Assembly (NCBI RefSeq): GCF_021631985.1
Contig: NZ_CP070225.1
Span: 2,790,001-2,854,000, forward strand
DNA length: 64,000 nucleotides
Source: Sandaracinus amylolyticus
GTDB taxonomy: Bacteria; Myxococcota_A; Polyangia; Polyangiales; Sandaracinaceae
Reading direction: 5' to 3'
Within the stretch, counting starts at the first letter, position 1; every line of letters starts with the position of its first letter. Position numbers and translations under genes: made by a program. The notes below the pieces were generated by a model that did no database searches, had not been told where the DNA came from, and was given only the letters and a program-made list of their open reading frames with translations. Positions 55,343-63,910 of the stretch are shown here, piece after piece.

Positions 55343-56682
55343 GACTGCGCGCGATGAGGAGGTGCGCGCTCGCGGTGATCGCGCTGCTCGCGATCACGCT
55401 CCCCACGTCGGCGCAGCGCCGGCCGACCACCACCGAGCCGCCGATCGTGATCACCGGCGCGACGGTGCGTCCCGGCAACGGCCCGCCGATCGAGAACGCG
55501 ACCGTCATCGTGCGCGGCGATCGCCTCGAGGCGGTCGGCGCGGGCCTCGCTGCGCCCGCGGGCGCGACGGTGATCGACGCGACCGGCGCGGTGATCACGC
55601 CGGGCTTGGTCGCGACGATGACCGCGCTCGGGCTCGAAGAGATCGAGCTCGAGCGTGCGTCGCGCGACACCGGCCCCGAGGGCGACGACGCCGACGCGAT
55701 CCGCGCCGCGTTCTCCGCGGCCGACGGATACAACCCGCTCTCGACGTTGATCCCGGTGGCGCGGCTCGGTGGGATCACGAGCGTGACGAGCGTGCCCGAG
55801 GGCGGGCTCGTCCCGGGCACGAGCGCATGGGCCGATCTTCTCGGCGCCTCGCCCACGGTGGGCACCGACGCAGTGCTCACGCCGGTGCTCGCGCTCCACG
55901 TGAGCCTGAACGACGAGGGCATCGACGCCGCGGGTGGCGCGCGCTCGAGCGCGATCACCCGCCTCCGCGAGCTGCTCGACGATGCGCGCCTCTACGCGCG
56001 CCAGCGCACCGCGTTCGATCGCGGCGACTTCCGCGACACCGACGTGAGCCGCCTCGATCTCGAGCGTGTCGGCGAGGCGCTCGCGGGCCGCATCCCCGTG
56101 GTGATCAAGGTGTCTCGCGCGGTCGACATCGTCCGCACCATCGCGCTGGGGCGCGAGTACGGCCTGCGCATCGTGCTCGCCGGCGTCGAAGAAGGCTGGA
56201 TGGTCGCGCCGCAGATCGCGGCGGCGAACGTGCCGGTGATCGTGCAGGCGATGACGAACCTGCCCGAGCGCTTCTCGCGCTTGCACGCGCGCTACGACAA
56301 CGCCGCGCTCCTCGCGCGCGCCGGCGTGCGCGTGATGCTGATGTCGCCGGGCGCGTGGGACGCGCGCAACCTGCGTCAGGAGGCGGGCAACGCGGTCGCG
56401 TGGGGCATGGATCCCGATGCCGCGCTCGCCGCGATCACGTCGCTGCCCGCCGAGGTCTTCGGGATGCGCGACCACGGTGTGATCGCCGCGGGCCGCCGCG
56501 CGAACCTGGTCGTGTGGAGCGGTGATCCCTTCGAGACGACCAGCGCGCCGACGCACGTGATCGTCGCGGGCCGTGACCTGCCCCTTCGCTCCCGCCAGAC
56601 GCTGCTGCTCGAGCGCTACCGCTCGCTCGACTCGGTGCCCCGCGGCTGGACCGGAACGGTCGCTCGCGACCGCTCGGAGTGA
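55339..56682 (+). CDS. Amidohydrolase-like protein without metal ligands
   Basis: 447 residues with an N-terminal signal peptide (cleavage near Thr-Ser-Ala-Gln) and the same barrel order as the upstream enzyme. Aligned by eye, each metal position is lost: the Asp-Thr-His-Ser-His motif reads Ala-Thr-Met-Thr-Ala (residues 92-96), the next His position reads Val in Ile-Lys-Val-Ser-Arg-Ala, the third reads Gly in Leu-Ala-Gly-Val-Glu-Glu, and the Asp reads as Pro/Gly. The rest, including Gly-Arg-Arg-Ala-Asn-Leu-Val-Val-Trp near the end, is preserved, so the fold is under selection. It may be a non-catalytic partner of the first protein. Confidence 0.87.
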   Translation: MRLRAMRRCALAVIALLAITLPTSAQRRPTTTEPPIVITGATVRPGNGPPIENATVIVRGDRLEAVGAGLAAPAGATVIDATGAVITPGLVATMTALGLEEIELERASRDTGPEGDDADAIRAAFSAADGYNPLSTLIPVARLGGITSVTSVPEGGLVPGTSAWADLLGASPTVGTDAVLTPVLALHVSLNDEGIDAAGGARSSAITRLRELLDDARLYARQRTAFDRGDFRDTDVSRLDLERVGEALAGRIPVVIKVSRAVDIVRTIALGREYGLRIVLAGVEEGWMVAPQIAAANVPVIVQAMTNLPERFSRLHARYDNAALLARAGVRVMLMSPGAWDARNLRQEAGNAVAWGMDPDAALAAITSLPAEVFGMRDHGVIAAGRRANLVVWSGDPFETTSAPTHVIVAGRDLPLRSRQTLLLERYRSLDSVPRGWTGTVARDRSE

Positions 56683-56742
56683 GCCGAGCGACCGTTCGGG
56701 CGGTCCGAGCCGACCGCTCGAACGGTCACTGGTGACCGTTCG
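56650..56742. repeat. Cluster of GACCG(T/C)TCG half-sites
   Basis: Within the last codons of the amidohydrolase-like gene and the following gap, the octamer-like motif GACCGYTCG or its complement occurs about six times in 93 bases. They combine into several overlapping inverted repeats, the most perfect being the 24-base palindrome at 56719. Sister palindromes lie at 10215 and 60661. Confidence 0.65.
56719..56742. terminator. Perfect 11-bp inverted repeat between convergent genes
   Basis: Arms 56719-56729 and 56732-56742 are exact complements around TG. The element lies between the amidohydrolase-like gene and the convergent sigma factor gene, so a bidirectional terminator is likely, though the short 2-base centre would open in RNA to a larger loop. 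A protein-binding palindrome is the alternative. Confidence 0.5.
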
Positions 56743-56794
56743 CGAAAACGGGCCGAAATCCCTTGCGAAACAGCGATCTCGCGCAGCGAATTCG

Positions 56795-57457
56795 CTAACG
56801 ATCGAGCGCTTCGCGCAGCAATCCGAGCGCGCGCGTGTGGATGCGACACGCCCAGCTCTTCGAGATCCCGAGCTCCGCGCCGATGTCGTCGAGGTTGCGG
56901 CCCTCGAAGTACATCCCGTTGATCACGATGCGCTCGCGCTCGGGCAACGTCTCGAGCGCGCCGCGCACGCGCTGCTTCTCGTGCGCGCCGATGAGCTGAT
57001 CCTCGGGGCTCTCGCGCGTCGCTTCTTCGTCCTGCCCGACCGCGGCGAGCATGAACGTCGCGGTGATCTTGCCGAGGATGTCGTCGACCGCGGCGAGGGT
57101 CGCCTCGACGTCGGCGCGCTGCTCGGGCGTGGCCGCGCGCGCTTCGCCCTCCGCCTCGATCGCCCAGTCGATGGCCTCGGCCGCGCGGCGCTTCTGATGG
57201 ATGCGCCGTGGCAGGTACGCCATCTTGCGCACGCCATCGAGGATCGCGCCGCGGATGCGGTAGTACGCGAACGTGCTGAAGAGCACGCCGCGCGACTCGT
57301 CGAAGCGGCCGCGCGCCTCGACCAGGCCGTGGTACCCGAACGCGATCAGGTCGTCGAGATCGCACGTCAGGTCGAGCTCGGCGCGCACTCGATGCGCGAT
57401 CTTCCGCACCAGCGGTGCGTGCTCCTCGACGAATCGCTGGTCGTCGCTCTGCCCCAC
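56795..57457 (-). CDS. FliA/WhiG-like sigma-70 family factor
   Basis: 220 residues from a GTG. Region 2: Asp-Leu-Asp-Asp-Leu-Ile-Ala-Phe-Gly-Tyr-His-Gly-Leu-Val-Glu-Ala with Phe-Ser-Thr-Phe-Ala-Tyr-Tyr-Arg-Ile-Arg-Gly-Ala-Ile-Leu-Asp, the sigma-28 type. Region 4: Leu-Pro-Glu-Arg-Glu-Arg, then the HTH Asp-Asp-Ile-Gly-Ala-Glu-Leu-Gly-Ile-Ser-Lys-Ser. Region 3 is present between. No flagellar genes or anti-sigma factor adjoin, so its regulon is unknown. Longer open frames upstream are antisense to dcd. Confidence 0.88.
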   Translation of the reverse strand: MGQSDDQRFVEEHAPLVRKIAHRVRAELDLTCDLDDLIAFGYHGLVEARGRFDESRGVLFSTFAYYRIRGAILDGVRKMAYLPRRIHQKRRAAEAIDWAIEAEGEARAATPEQRADVEATLAAVDDILGKITATFMLAAVGQDEEATRESPEDQLIGAHEKQRVRGALETLPERERIVINGMYFEGRNLDDIGAELGISKSWACRIHTRALGLLREALDR

Positions 57458-57541
57458 GGTTCGTAGGTACCACGCGTGCAGCGCGATCGTCGAGAGTCGC
57501 TCGTTGCGCCGATCCGACCCGCGCGCGACGATGCCGCCGCG

Positions 57542-58114
57542 ATGATCCTCTCCGACCGCGACATCGAAGCGGCGCTCGACGCCGGACGCATCGTCATCGA
57601 TCCGCTCGTCGATCGCGCGGTGCAGATCCAGCCGTGCTCGGTGGACCTGCGGCTCGGCTCGCGGTTCGCGCTCTTCCGGAGCTCGGCGACGCCGTTCGTC
57701 GATCCCGAGCTCGACGACCCCGACGCGCTCACCGAGATCGTCGAGGTGAACGAGGGCCAGCAGTTCGTGCTGCACCCCGGTGAGTTCGTGCTCGGCAGCA
57801 CCGTCGAGCGCGTCGCGGTCCCCGAGGATCTGCTGGCGAAGGTCGACGGGCGCTCGAGCCTCGGGCGCCTCGCGATCCTCATCCACGCCACCGCGGGCTT
57901 CATCGATCCCGGCTTCCGCGGGACGATCACGCTCGAGCTCTCGAACGTCGGTCGGCTCCCGGTCGCGCTGCGCCCGGGCATGCGCATCTGCCAGATCAGC
58001 TTCGAGACGCTGAGCTCACCCGCGGAGCGCCCCTACGGCGACGCCCGACGCAGCAGCAAGTACCAGGATCAGACCGGCCCGACGCCGTCCCGCATCCGGC
58101 GCGACCAGCGCTGA
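57542..58114 (+). CDS. dcd: dCTP deaminase
   Basis: 190 residues. Signature Asp-Gly-Arg-Ser-Ser-Leu-Gly-Arg-Leu and [11 protein letters not shown] with Ile-Thr-Leu-Glu-Leu-Ser-Asn, where the Glu is catalytic. It turns dCTP to dUTP for thymidylate synthesis. Start ATG 57542, because the N-terminus Met-Ile-Leu-Ser-Asp-Arg-Asp-Ile is standard; an open frame 22 codons upstream has no support. Divergent from the sigma factor. Confidence 0.95.
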   Translation: MILSDRDIEAALDAGRIVIDPLVDRAVQIQPCSVDLRLGSRFALFRSSATPFVDPELDDPDALTEIVEVNEGQQFVLHPGEFVLGSTVERVAVPEDLLAKVDGRSSLGRLAILIHATAGFIDPGFRGTITLELSNVGRLPVALRPGMRICQISFETLSSPAERPYGDARRSSKYQDQTGPTPSRIRRDQR

Positions 58115-58138
58115 GCGGGCGAGCACTCCAGCAGGCGA

Positions 58139-59515
58139 TCACGCCCCGTCGTCGTCCTCGGCGCGATCCTTGGGCGGCGGCGGGATCGACGAGGGCTGGC
58201 TCGGGCGATCGCTCTCGCGCTCCGCGCCCGACGGCTCGGGCTTGCGGCGCAAGCGAACGCGATGGACGCGGCGCGCGCGCACGTCCTCGACGATCATCTC
58301 CCAGCGACCGAGATCGATCACGTCACCCGGGCTCGCGAGCCGCCCGAGGCTCGCGACGACGTAGCCGCTCACCGTGTCGCCGCCCTCGATCTCCGGGATG
58401 CGTTGATCCGAGAGCTCGAGCTCGTCGATCGGCACGGTGCCGTCGACGATCAGCGATCCGTCCTTCACCGGATGGATGCGCGTCGCGATGCCCATCGTGA
58501 TCTCGTCCTGCAGATCGCCGACGATCTCCGTCACGACGTCCTCGAGCGTCACGAGCCCCGCGGTGCCGCCGTACTCGTCGACGACCAGCGCGATCGGGAT
58601 CTTCGTGCGCTGGAACTGCTCGAGCACCTCGCCGACGGTCTGGCCCTCGGGGACGATCAGGATGTCGCGCTTGAGGCTCGCGATGCTCGGCGGTCGCTCG
58701 CGCCCGCCCGCCATCAGCAGATCCTTCACGTACACGTAGCCGATGACGTGATCGGGATCGCCGTCCTGGCTCACCGGGTAGCGGCTGAACCCGAAGCGGC
58801 GGACCTTCGCCATCCACTTCTCGTATCCGTCGCCGACCGAGAGCACCTCCATGTCGACGCGGGGCACCATGATCGCGCGCACCGGGCGATCGGTCGCGCG
58901 CAGCACGCGCTCGAGCAGATCGCGCTTCTTGCCCTCGAGCTCGTCGAACGACGCCTGGATCACGAGGCGCAGCTCTTCGAGCGAGAGCTTGCCCTCCGCG
59001 TGCTGCGGCGCGGGCAGGCCCATGAGGCGCAGCACGAGGTTCGACGTGCCGTTGAGGATCCAGAGCGCGGGATACGACGCGTAGAAGAACGCGCGCATCA
59101 GCAGCGAGCTGTGGCGCGCGACGTCCTCGGGGCGCTGGATCGCGAGCGACTTCGGCACCAGCTCGCCGACCACGATGTGCAGCGCCGAGATGATCATGAA
59201 CCCGGTGGTCACGGCGACGCCGGAGGCGGTCTGCTCGTCCACGCCGAGCGCGTGGAGCGGCGGCGCGAGCAGGCGCTCCATCGCGGGCTCGCCGAGCCAG
59301 CCGAGGCCGAGCGACGCGAGCGTGATCCCGAGCTGGGTCGCGCTCAGGTACGCATCGAGGCGCTGGGTGATCGCGTAGGCGCGCGCCGCCGAGGGATCGC
59401 CCTCGTTGGCGAGGGCCTGCAGCGCGGTGGGACGCACCTTCGCGAGCGCGAACTCCGCCGCCACGAAGAACGCGTTGGCGAGCACGCACAGGAGCGCGGC
59501 GAGCAGCGCGAGCAC
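58139..59515 (-). CDS. CNNM/CorC-type membrane protein with CBS pair
   Basis: 458 residues. Residues 1-200 are a DUF21/CNNM membrane domain (Phe-Phe-Val-Ala-Ala-Glu-Phe-Ala-Leu; Gly-Glu-Leu-Val-Pro-Lys-Ser). A CBS pair occupies 205-335 (Ile-Met-Val-Pro-Arg-Val-Asp-Met; Leu-Val-Val-Asp-Glu-Tyr-Gly-Gly), and a CorC_HlyC-like domain 340-430. The Pro-rich tail (last 30) is extra. The family was called haemolysin-like but acts in Mg2+/Co2+ transport or efflux. The GTG start precedes the first hydrophobic helix. Confidence 0.92.
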   Translation of the reverse strand: MLALLAALLCVLANAFFVAAEFALAKVRPTALQALANEGDPSAARAYAITQRLDAYLSATQLGITLASLGLGWLGEPAMERLLAPPLHALGVDEQTASGVAVTTGFMIISALHIVVGELVPKSLAIQRPEDVARHSSLLMRAFFYASYPALWILNGTSNLVLRLMGLPAPQHAEGKLSLEELRLVIQASFDELEGKKRDLLERVLRATDRPVRAIMVPRVDMEVLSVGDGYEKWMAKVRRFGFSRYPVSQDGDPDHVIGYVYVKDLLMAGGRERPPSIASLKRDILIVPEGQTVGEVLEQFQRTKIPIALVVDEYGGTAGLVTLEDVVTEIVGDLQDEITMGIATRIHPVKDGSLIVDGTVPIDELELSDQRIPEIEGGDTVSGYVVASLGRLASPGDVIDLGRWEMIVEDVRARRVHRVRLRRKPEPSGAERESDRPSQPSSIPPPPKDRAEDDDGA

Positions 59516-59621
59516 GGCTCCCCGGACTAGCGCCCTCGCGGGCGACTGTCGATCCCCATGATGGTGACTGTGGCGCGTGCGCGAGCCGAGCCGGCCGCGC
59601 TCCCTGGGTCGGGGCCGCCGC

Positions 59622-60395
59622 TCACAGCTTGTGGAACGGGATGGGCGAGCGTGCGCCGCCGCTCGAGGTGGGCGCGGTGCCGGGCGGCGGCGCGAGCGAC
59701 GGGTCGACCTCGCCGTCGAACACCGCGATCGCGGCGGACACGCGATCGAGACCCGCCTGGGTGGCGGCCTCGCGCTGGAACACCTGCACGGCGCGCGCGA
59801 GGCGCAGCCCGAGCTGCTTGCCGAGATCGATCTCGCGCTCGAGGAACGCCTCGAACGAGCCGTAACCCTTGACCTCGTAGAGCTTCCGCTCGTCGATGTC
59901 CTTCAGGATCAGGCCGATGTCGTAGAAGCTGCGCTGGAGCGAGCGCTTGAGGTTCCGGATGTTCGCGGTCGCCGTCGCGAGCGCGCCGATCTTCTGCTTG
60001 AGCTCGTCCGCTCCGACCGGGGTGCGCACGGTGAGGCGCGGCGCAGTGGGCTTCGCGAGACCGGCCGCAGGCGCGGGCGCGGGCGGCGGCTCGCTGCCAC
60101 CGGCCTTCTCGGCGGCGACCTTCTCGGCCTTCTCCGCCTTCTCCGGCTTCGCGACCTTCTCCGGCTTGGCCATTGTCTTCGCCGGCTGCTTGGGCAGGGG
60201 CGTCGCCTTCTTCGCAGCCGGGACGGGCGCAGCGGCCTTCGCCGTCTTGGGCGCGGCCGCAGCCTTCACGGGCTTCGTGGGCTTCTCGACGGCCGCCTTG
60301 CTCGGCACGGACTTCTTCGCCGGTGCTGCGGGCGCCCGACCGGGCTTGCTCGCGGCGCTCTTCGCTGCTGCGGTGCTCTTCTTCGCGCTCGTCAC
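59622..60395 (-). CDS. Lys/Ala/Pro-rich (histone H1-like tail) protein
   Basis: 257 residues. The first 130 are a low-complexity Ala-Lys-Pro tail with repeated Lys-Pro-Glu-Lys and Ala-Lys-Lys units, similar to histone H1-type nucleoid proteins. The C-terminal 120 residues are a folded, mainly helical region (Ile-Gly-Leu-Ile-Leu-Lys-Asp-Ile-Asp-Glu-Arg-Lys-Leu-Tyr; Leu-Gly-Lys-Gln-Leu-Gly-Leu-Arg-Leu-Ala-Arg) of unknown family. The start may be the GTG at 60395 or 60398; GGGAGG lies upstream. A DNA-binding role is inferred from the tail alone. Confidence 0.75.
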   Translation of the reverse strand: MTSAKKSTAAAKSAASKPGRAPAAPAKKSVPSKAAVEKPTKPVKAAAAPKTAKAAAPVPAAKKATPLPKQPAKTMAKPEKVAKPEKAEKAEKVAAEKAGGSEPPPAPAPAAGLAKPTAPRLTVRTPVGADELKQKIGALATATANIRNLKRSLQRSFYDIGLILKDIDERKLYEVKGYGSFEAFLEREIDLGKQLGLRLARAVQVFQREAATQAGLDRVSAAIAVFDGEVDPSLAPPPGTAPTSSGGARSPIPFHKL

Positions 60396-60452
60396 CACCT
60401 GCCGCCTCCCCCTCCTCGGCGTGGGCCCTGGAGTCCGGGTGCTCCCGTGACG

Positions 60453-60481
60453 CGCATACCACTCTTGAAACAGGGTGTAAA
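60453..60481 (-). promoter_or_regulatory. Candidate promoter of the Lys/Ala/Pro-rich gene
   Basis: On the minus strand, TTTACA (60476-60481) and TATGCG (60453-60458) with a 17-base spacer, about 50 bases before the GTG. The -35 element is a five-of-six match to TTGACA; the -10 is weak. Confidence 0.4.
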
Positions 60482-60618
60482 GAACGTGTGCAGCGCGCGC
60501 CGTGCCAAATCGTATGAGGACGAATGATCCTCCGAGAAAACGTCCGGGAGTGGTGGGCACCCCGCCGATCGAGGCCCCGCCCGTCGCGATCTAGGCCCGG
60601 ATCAGGACGGACGCGAGA

Positions 60619-60650
60619 AGGCCGGAGCCCCCGTCGGGGTGCTCCGGCCT
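60619..60650. terminator. Strong GC-rich hairpin after the S41 protease gene
   Basis: A perfect 10-bp stem (60619-60628 with 60641-60650) plus four more G-C pairs inside, with one bulged T and a 3-base loop. It lies 34 bases past the protease stop (minus strand) and upstream of the Lys/Ala/Pro-rich gene. No T run follows on the minus strand. Confidence 0.7.
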
Positions 60651-60660
60651 CCTGAAGGGT

Positions 60661-60672
60661 GACCGAACGGTC
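60661..60672. repeat. GACCG-AA-CGGTC palindrome after the protease gene
   Basis: A perfect 12-base palindrome, 11 bases past the protease stop, with the same arms as the site at 10215 after a glycosyltransferase gene. Both lie at 3' ends. Confidence 0.5.
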
Positions 60673-60683
60673 GGAGGGGAGGG

Positions 60684-63600
60684 CTACTCCTCGCCCTCTT
60701 CACCCTCGATGCCGAGGTGGAACCAGTCCTCGCCCGCGCGCGGGGTCTCCATGAGCGTTCCGTCCGGCGCGTCGCGCCGCACGATGAACGTCCGCCGCGA
60801 CAGCACCTCGTCGTTCTCGCGGGCGACCACGATCACGACGTTCACGCCCGGCCGCAGCGGCACCTCGGTGTCGAACCGGACCTCCCGGGGATCCGTCGCG
60901 TCGCGGTTCGAGACGTAGAAGACCTTCCGCGTCCCGACGAAGACGTAGGCGTCGCGCACCTGCAGATCGTCGCGCACGATCGCGCGGATCGGCACGCGGT
61001 CCGCGGTGGTCGTGAGCATGCCCGCGACGCCCTCGACGTCGATGCGGGGCGGCATGTGGTCCATCAGCGGCGTGACGCGCGCGCCCGAGGCCGCGCGATC
61101 GGTCGTCACGTCCGACGACGCGACCCAGCCGGGACGGCCCTCGCCGAGATCGACGCGCACGAAGCCCGAGAGCTCCGCCTGCGCCGGGAGCGAGATCGCC
61201 CCGCCCTCGACGCGGGCCAGGGTCTGCGAGTCCGCGGCCGGACGCTCGCGCACCGCCGCACCGTCACGGAGCGTCACGCGACCCCGACGCGCCGTCGGAG
61301 CGGCCGCGCTCGGCGCGATCTGCACGTCGACGCGCTCGACCATCAGCTCGCGGAGGCTCACGTCCGCGACGCGCGCCTCGAGACGGACGCTGTCGCGCTC
61401 GAAGTCGGGCAGCACCTCGAACGTGAAGTGGATGAGGCGCTCCTCGCCGGGCGGGATGCTCTCGAGCTCGAAGCGCCCCGCGTGGAGCAGCACGCCCTGA
61501 CCGGCGCGGCTCTGGAGGTTCGCCTGGGTCTCGTAGGTGCGGCCCTGCCCGGTGTTGCGCACCCGGAGGTACACGCTCGCGGTCTCGCCGCGCTGCACCA
61601 GGCCGTCGCCGTTGCCGCGCACGTCGTCCGCGACCTGCACCTGATAGGCGAACTGCGGGCGCGGGAGCGCGCGGATGTGCGTGCGGATCTCGGTGCTCGC
61701 CGGCGCGTGCCCGTGCGCTTCCGAGAACTCGACGCGGATGCCATCGGCGCGATCCGGGACCTCGCGCGGCACCACGCAGGTGCGGCGCTCGTTCTCGGTC
61801 GTGCAGATGCCGAGCGTCGTCGTCCACTCGCGCGTCTGGCCGGGGTCGAGGCGACCGAAGACCAGCTCGCGGTGGTTGAAGAGCGCGAAGTCGCTGCGGG
61901 TCTGCGCACGCAGGCGATAGAGCGGCGCGGTGCCGGTGTTGGTCACGCGCACGCGCAGCTCGAGGTTCTCGCCCGCGGTGATGCGGTTCTCCTGCGCGTT
62001 GGTCGTGACCTCGACCTGGACCGGGCTCGCGCCCTGATCGGTGCCCTCGGTCCAGTCGACGCCGAGGCGCTGGAGCTCGCGCTCCGCGGTCGACATCTCC
62101 TGCCCGCGCAGGCGCTCGATGACGGGCGTCGCCTCTTCGATCATCTGGCGGCGGTTGCCGCGGCGGGGCGCGCCCTCGCGCGTCGCGTGCACCAGCACCT
62201 CGCGCGCGAAGCGGAGCAGGAACTCGTCCTCCTGCTCGTTCTCCTCCTGGTCCTCGGGGCGCGCTTCGCGCAGGCGCTCGCGCGTCTCGACGGGGAGGTA
62301 GTAGCGCATGACGACGGCCGACTCCTCGCCGTCGCGCGCGCTCGTGTTCGTGAGGTGCTGATCGAGATCGGCCTCGCGGACGTAGCCCTGGTCGACCTCG
62401 AGATCGAGATCGGTGCGGTCGACCGTCATGGGATCGATCGCGATGTCGGGCACGATGCCGACGCCCTGGATCGAGACGTCGCCGGGCGTGAGGTACTGCG
62501 CGATGGTCAGCTTGAGCGCCGAGCCGTCGTCGTAGTTGTAGAGGACCTGGACGCTGCCCTTGCCGAAGGTGCGCTGTCCGACGACCAGCGCGCGATCGTG
62601 GTTCTTGAGCGCGCCCGCGACGATCTCGCTCGCGCTCGCCGAGCCGCCGTTGACCAGGACGATCATCGGATAGTCGGGCTCGGTGCCCTCACGGCGCGCA
62701 CTGCGCTCGTCGCGCTGCGAGGGATCGCTCGAGCTCGTCGTGACGATGATGCCGTTGTCGAGGAACGCGTCGGCGACGCGCACCGCCTGATCGAGCAGAC
62801 CGCCCGGATCGTCGCGCAGGTCGAGCACGAGGCCGCGCATGCCCGACGCGTGCAGCTGCGCGAGCGCGCGCGTCATGTCCTCGAACGTGTTGCCCTGGAA
62901 CGAGTTGATCGAGATGTACCCGATGTTCCCCTCGAGCATCCGCGACTCGACCGACTCGATGTGGATCACGGCGCGCGTCAGCGTGAACGGGCGCGGCGTG
63001 CTCCAGCCGCCCTGGCCCTCACGCGTGACCCACACCTGCACGTTCGAGCCCGGCGGGCCGCGGAGGCGCGACACCGCGTCCTCGAGCGGCATGTTCAGCG
63101 TGCTCTCCTCACCGATGCGCACGATGCGGTCCATCCGGTTGAGGCCCGCGCGCGACGCGGGCGTCTCCGGCATCGGGCGGATGATCGTGAGCTGTCCGTC
63201 GCGGATCGAGATGACGATGCCGAGGCCGCCGAACTCGCCTCGCGTGCTCATCTGCATCTCGGTGTACGTCTCGGGATCGAGCAGCACCGAGTGCGGGTCG
63301 AGCGTGCGGAGCATGCCGTTGATCGCGGCGTACTCGATGTCGCGGAGCTCGACGTCCTCGTCGCGCAGGTTCGCCTGGAGGAACCCGAAGATCTCGCGCC
63401 AGCGATAGCTGAGGGCCCACGGGCTCGTGACGTCGTCGACGCGGAAGTTGCGCGACGCGCCGTACACCGTGACGCCGACCTCGCTCGCGCCGTCCTCGTA
63501 GTGCACGAGGACCGGGGCGACCGTCTGCTGCACCGCGTTCAGGCCGCCGAGCAGCATGCGCTGCGGGCTCACTCGCTCCGGGTCGACGTAATGATCCTTC

Positions 63601-63833
63601 ACCTGGAGGATCACGCGGTTCATGACCGTCAGCTGGGTGAGGTCGTAGGGCTCGCGGCTCCGCACCTCCTGGGCGCGCGCCGAGCTGTCGATGTCGAGAT
63701 CGAGCCCGTTGCGATGCGGCCAGACGTAGGTGAGCCCGACCGCGGCGCCGATCGCCAGGGCCGCGAGGCTCGCCCCCGCCACTCGTGCTCGTGCCTGAGG
63801 GGACTGCCACAGGGGCTTGCGCTGGTCGTTCAT
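60684..63833 (-). CDS. Large S41 (C-terminal processing) protease with extra C-terminal domains
   Basis: 1049 residues. A single N-terminal hydrophobic helix anchors it (residues 18-38). The S41 core follows: PDZ (about 195-275) with Gly-Leu-Gly-Ile-Val, then the catalytic Ser400 in Gly-Gly-Ser-Ala-Ser-Ala-Ser-Glu-Ile and Lys425 in Thr-Phe-Gly-Lys-Gly. Normal CtpA proteins are about 400-550 residues; here about 480 further residues hold two immunoglobulin/CARDB-like segments (Val-Arg-Val-Thr-Asn-Thr-Gly; Leu-Arg-Val-Arg-Asn-Thr-Gly), an SH3-like part (Arg-Pro-Gly-Trp-Val) and a last beta domain. Probably periplasmic; extra domains could position a large substrate. Confidence 0.9.
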   Translation of the reverse strand: MNDQRKPLWQSPQARARVAGASLAALAIGAAVGLTYVWPHRNGLDLDIDSSARAQEVRSREPYDLTQLTVMNRVILQVKDHYVDPERVSPQRMLLGGLNAVQQTVAPVLVHYEDGASEVGVTVYGASRNFRVDDVTSPWALSYRWREIFGFLQANLRDEDVELRDIEYAAINGMLRTLDPHSVLLDPETYTEMQMSTRGEFGGLGIVISIRDGQLTIIRPMPETPASRAGLNRMDRIVRIGEESTLNMPLEDAVSRLRGPPGSNVQVWVTREGQGGWSTPRPFTLTRAVIHIESVESRMLEGNIGYISINSFQGNTFEDMTRALAQLHASGMRGLVLDLRDDPGGLLDQAVRVADAFLDNGIIVTTSSSDPSQRDERSARREGTEPDYPMIVLVNGGSASASEIVAGALKNHDRALVVGQRTFGKGSVQVLYNYDDGSALKLTIAQYLTPGDVSIQGVGIVPDIAIDPMTVDRTDLDLEVDQGYVREADLDQHLTNTSARDGEESAVVMRYYLPVETRERLREARPEDQEENEQEDEFLLRFAREVLVHATREGAPRRGNRRQMIEEATPVIERLRGQEMSTAERELQRLGVDWTEGTDQGASPVQVEVTTNAQENRITAGENLELRVRVTNTGTAPLYRLRAQTRSDFALFNHRELVFGRLDPGQTREWTTTLGICTTENERRTCVVPREVPDRADGIRVEFSEAHGHAPASTEIRTHIRALPRPQFAYQVQVADDVRGNGDGLVQRGETASVYLRVRNTGQGRTYETQANLQSRAGQGVLLHAGRFELESIPPGEERLIHFTFEVLPDFERDSVRLEARVADVSLRELMVERVDVQIAPSAAAPTARRGRVTLRDGAAVRERPAADSQTLARVEGGAISLPAQAELSGFVRVDLGEGRPGWVASSDVTTDRAASGARVTPLMDHMPPRIDVEGVAGMLTTTADRVPIRAIVRDDLQVRDAYVFVGTRKVFYVSNRDATDPREVRFDTEVPLRPGVNVVIVVARENDEVLSRRTFIVRRDAPDGTLMETPRAGEDWFHLGIEGEEGEE

Positions 63834-63880
63834 TCGGTTGTCGTCTCGGACTCGCGCTCCGGCTCGAAGCGTGGGTTTGG

Positions 63881-63910
63881 AGTATAGGTGTCGCGCCCGA
63901 GCGCGGCCAA
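63881..63910 (-). promoter_or_regulatory. Candidate promoter of the S41 protease gene
   Basis: On the minus strand, TTGGCC (63905-63910) and TATACT (63881-63886), spacer 18. The -10 matches five of six. It lies about 48 bases before the ATG and is the clearest sigma-70-like promoter in the window. Confidence 0.6.

Noticed and set aside
60717-63887. 1056-codon plus-strand frame opposite the protease
   Set aside because: Composition is that of a shadow frame; the minus strand carries a clear S41 protease with promoter.
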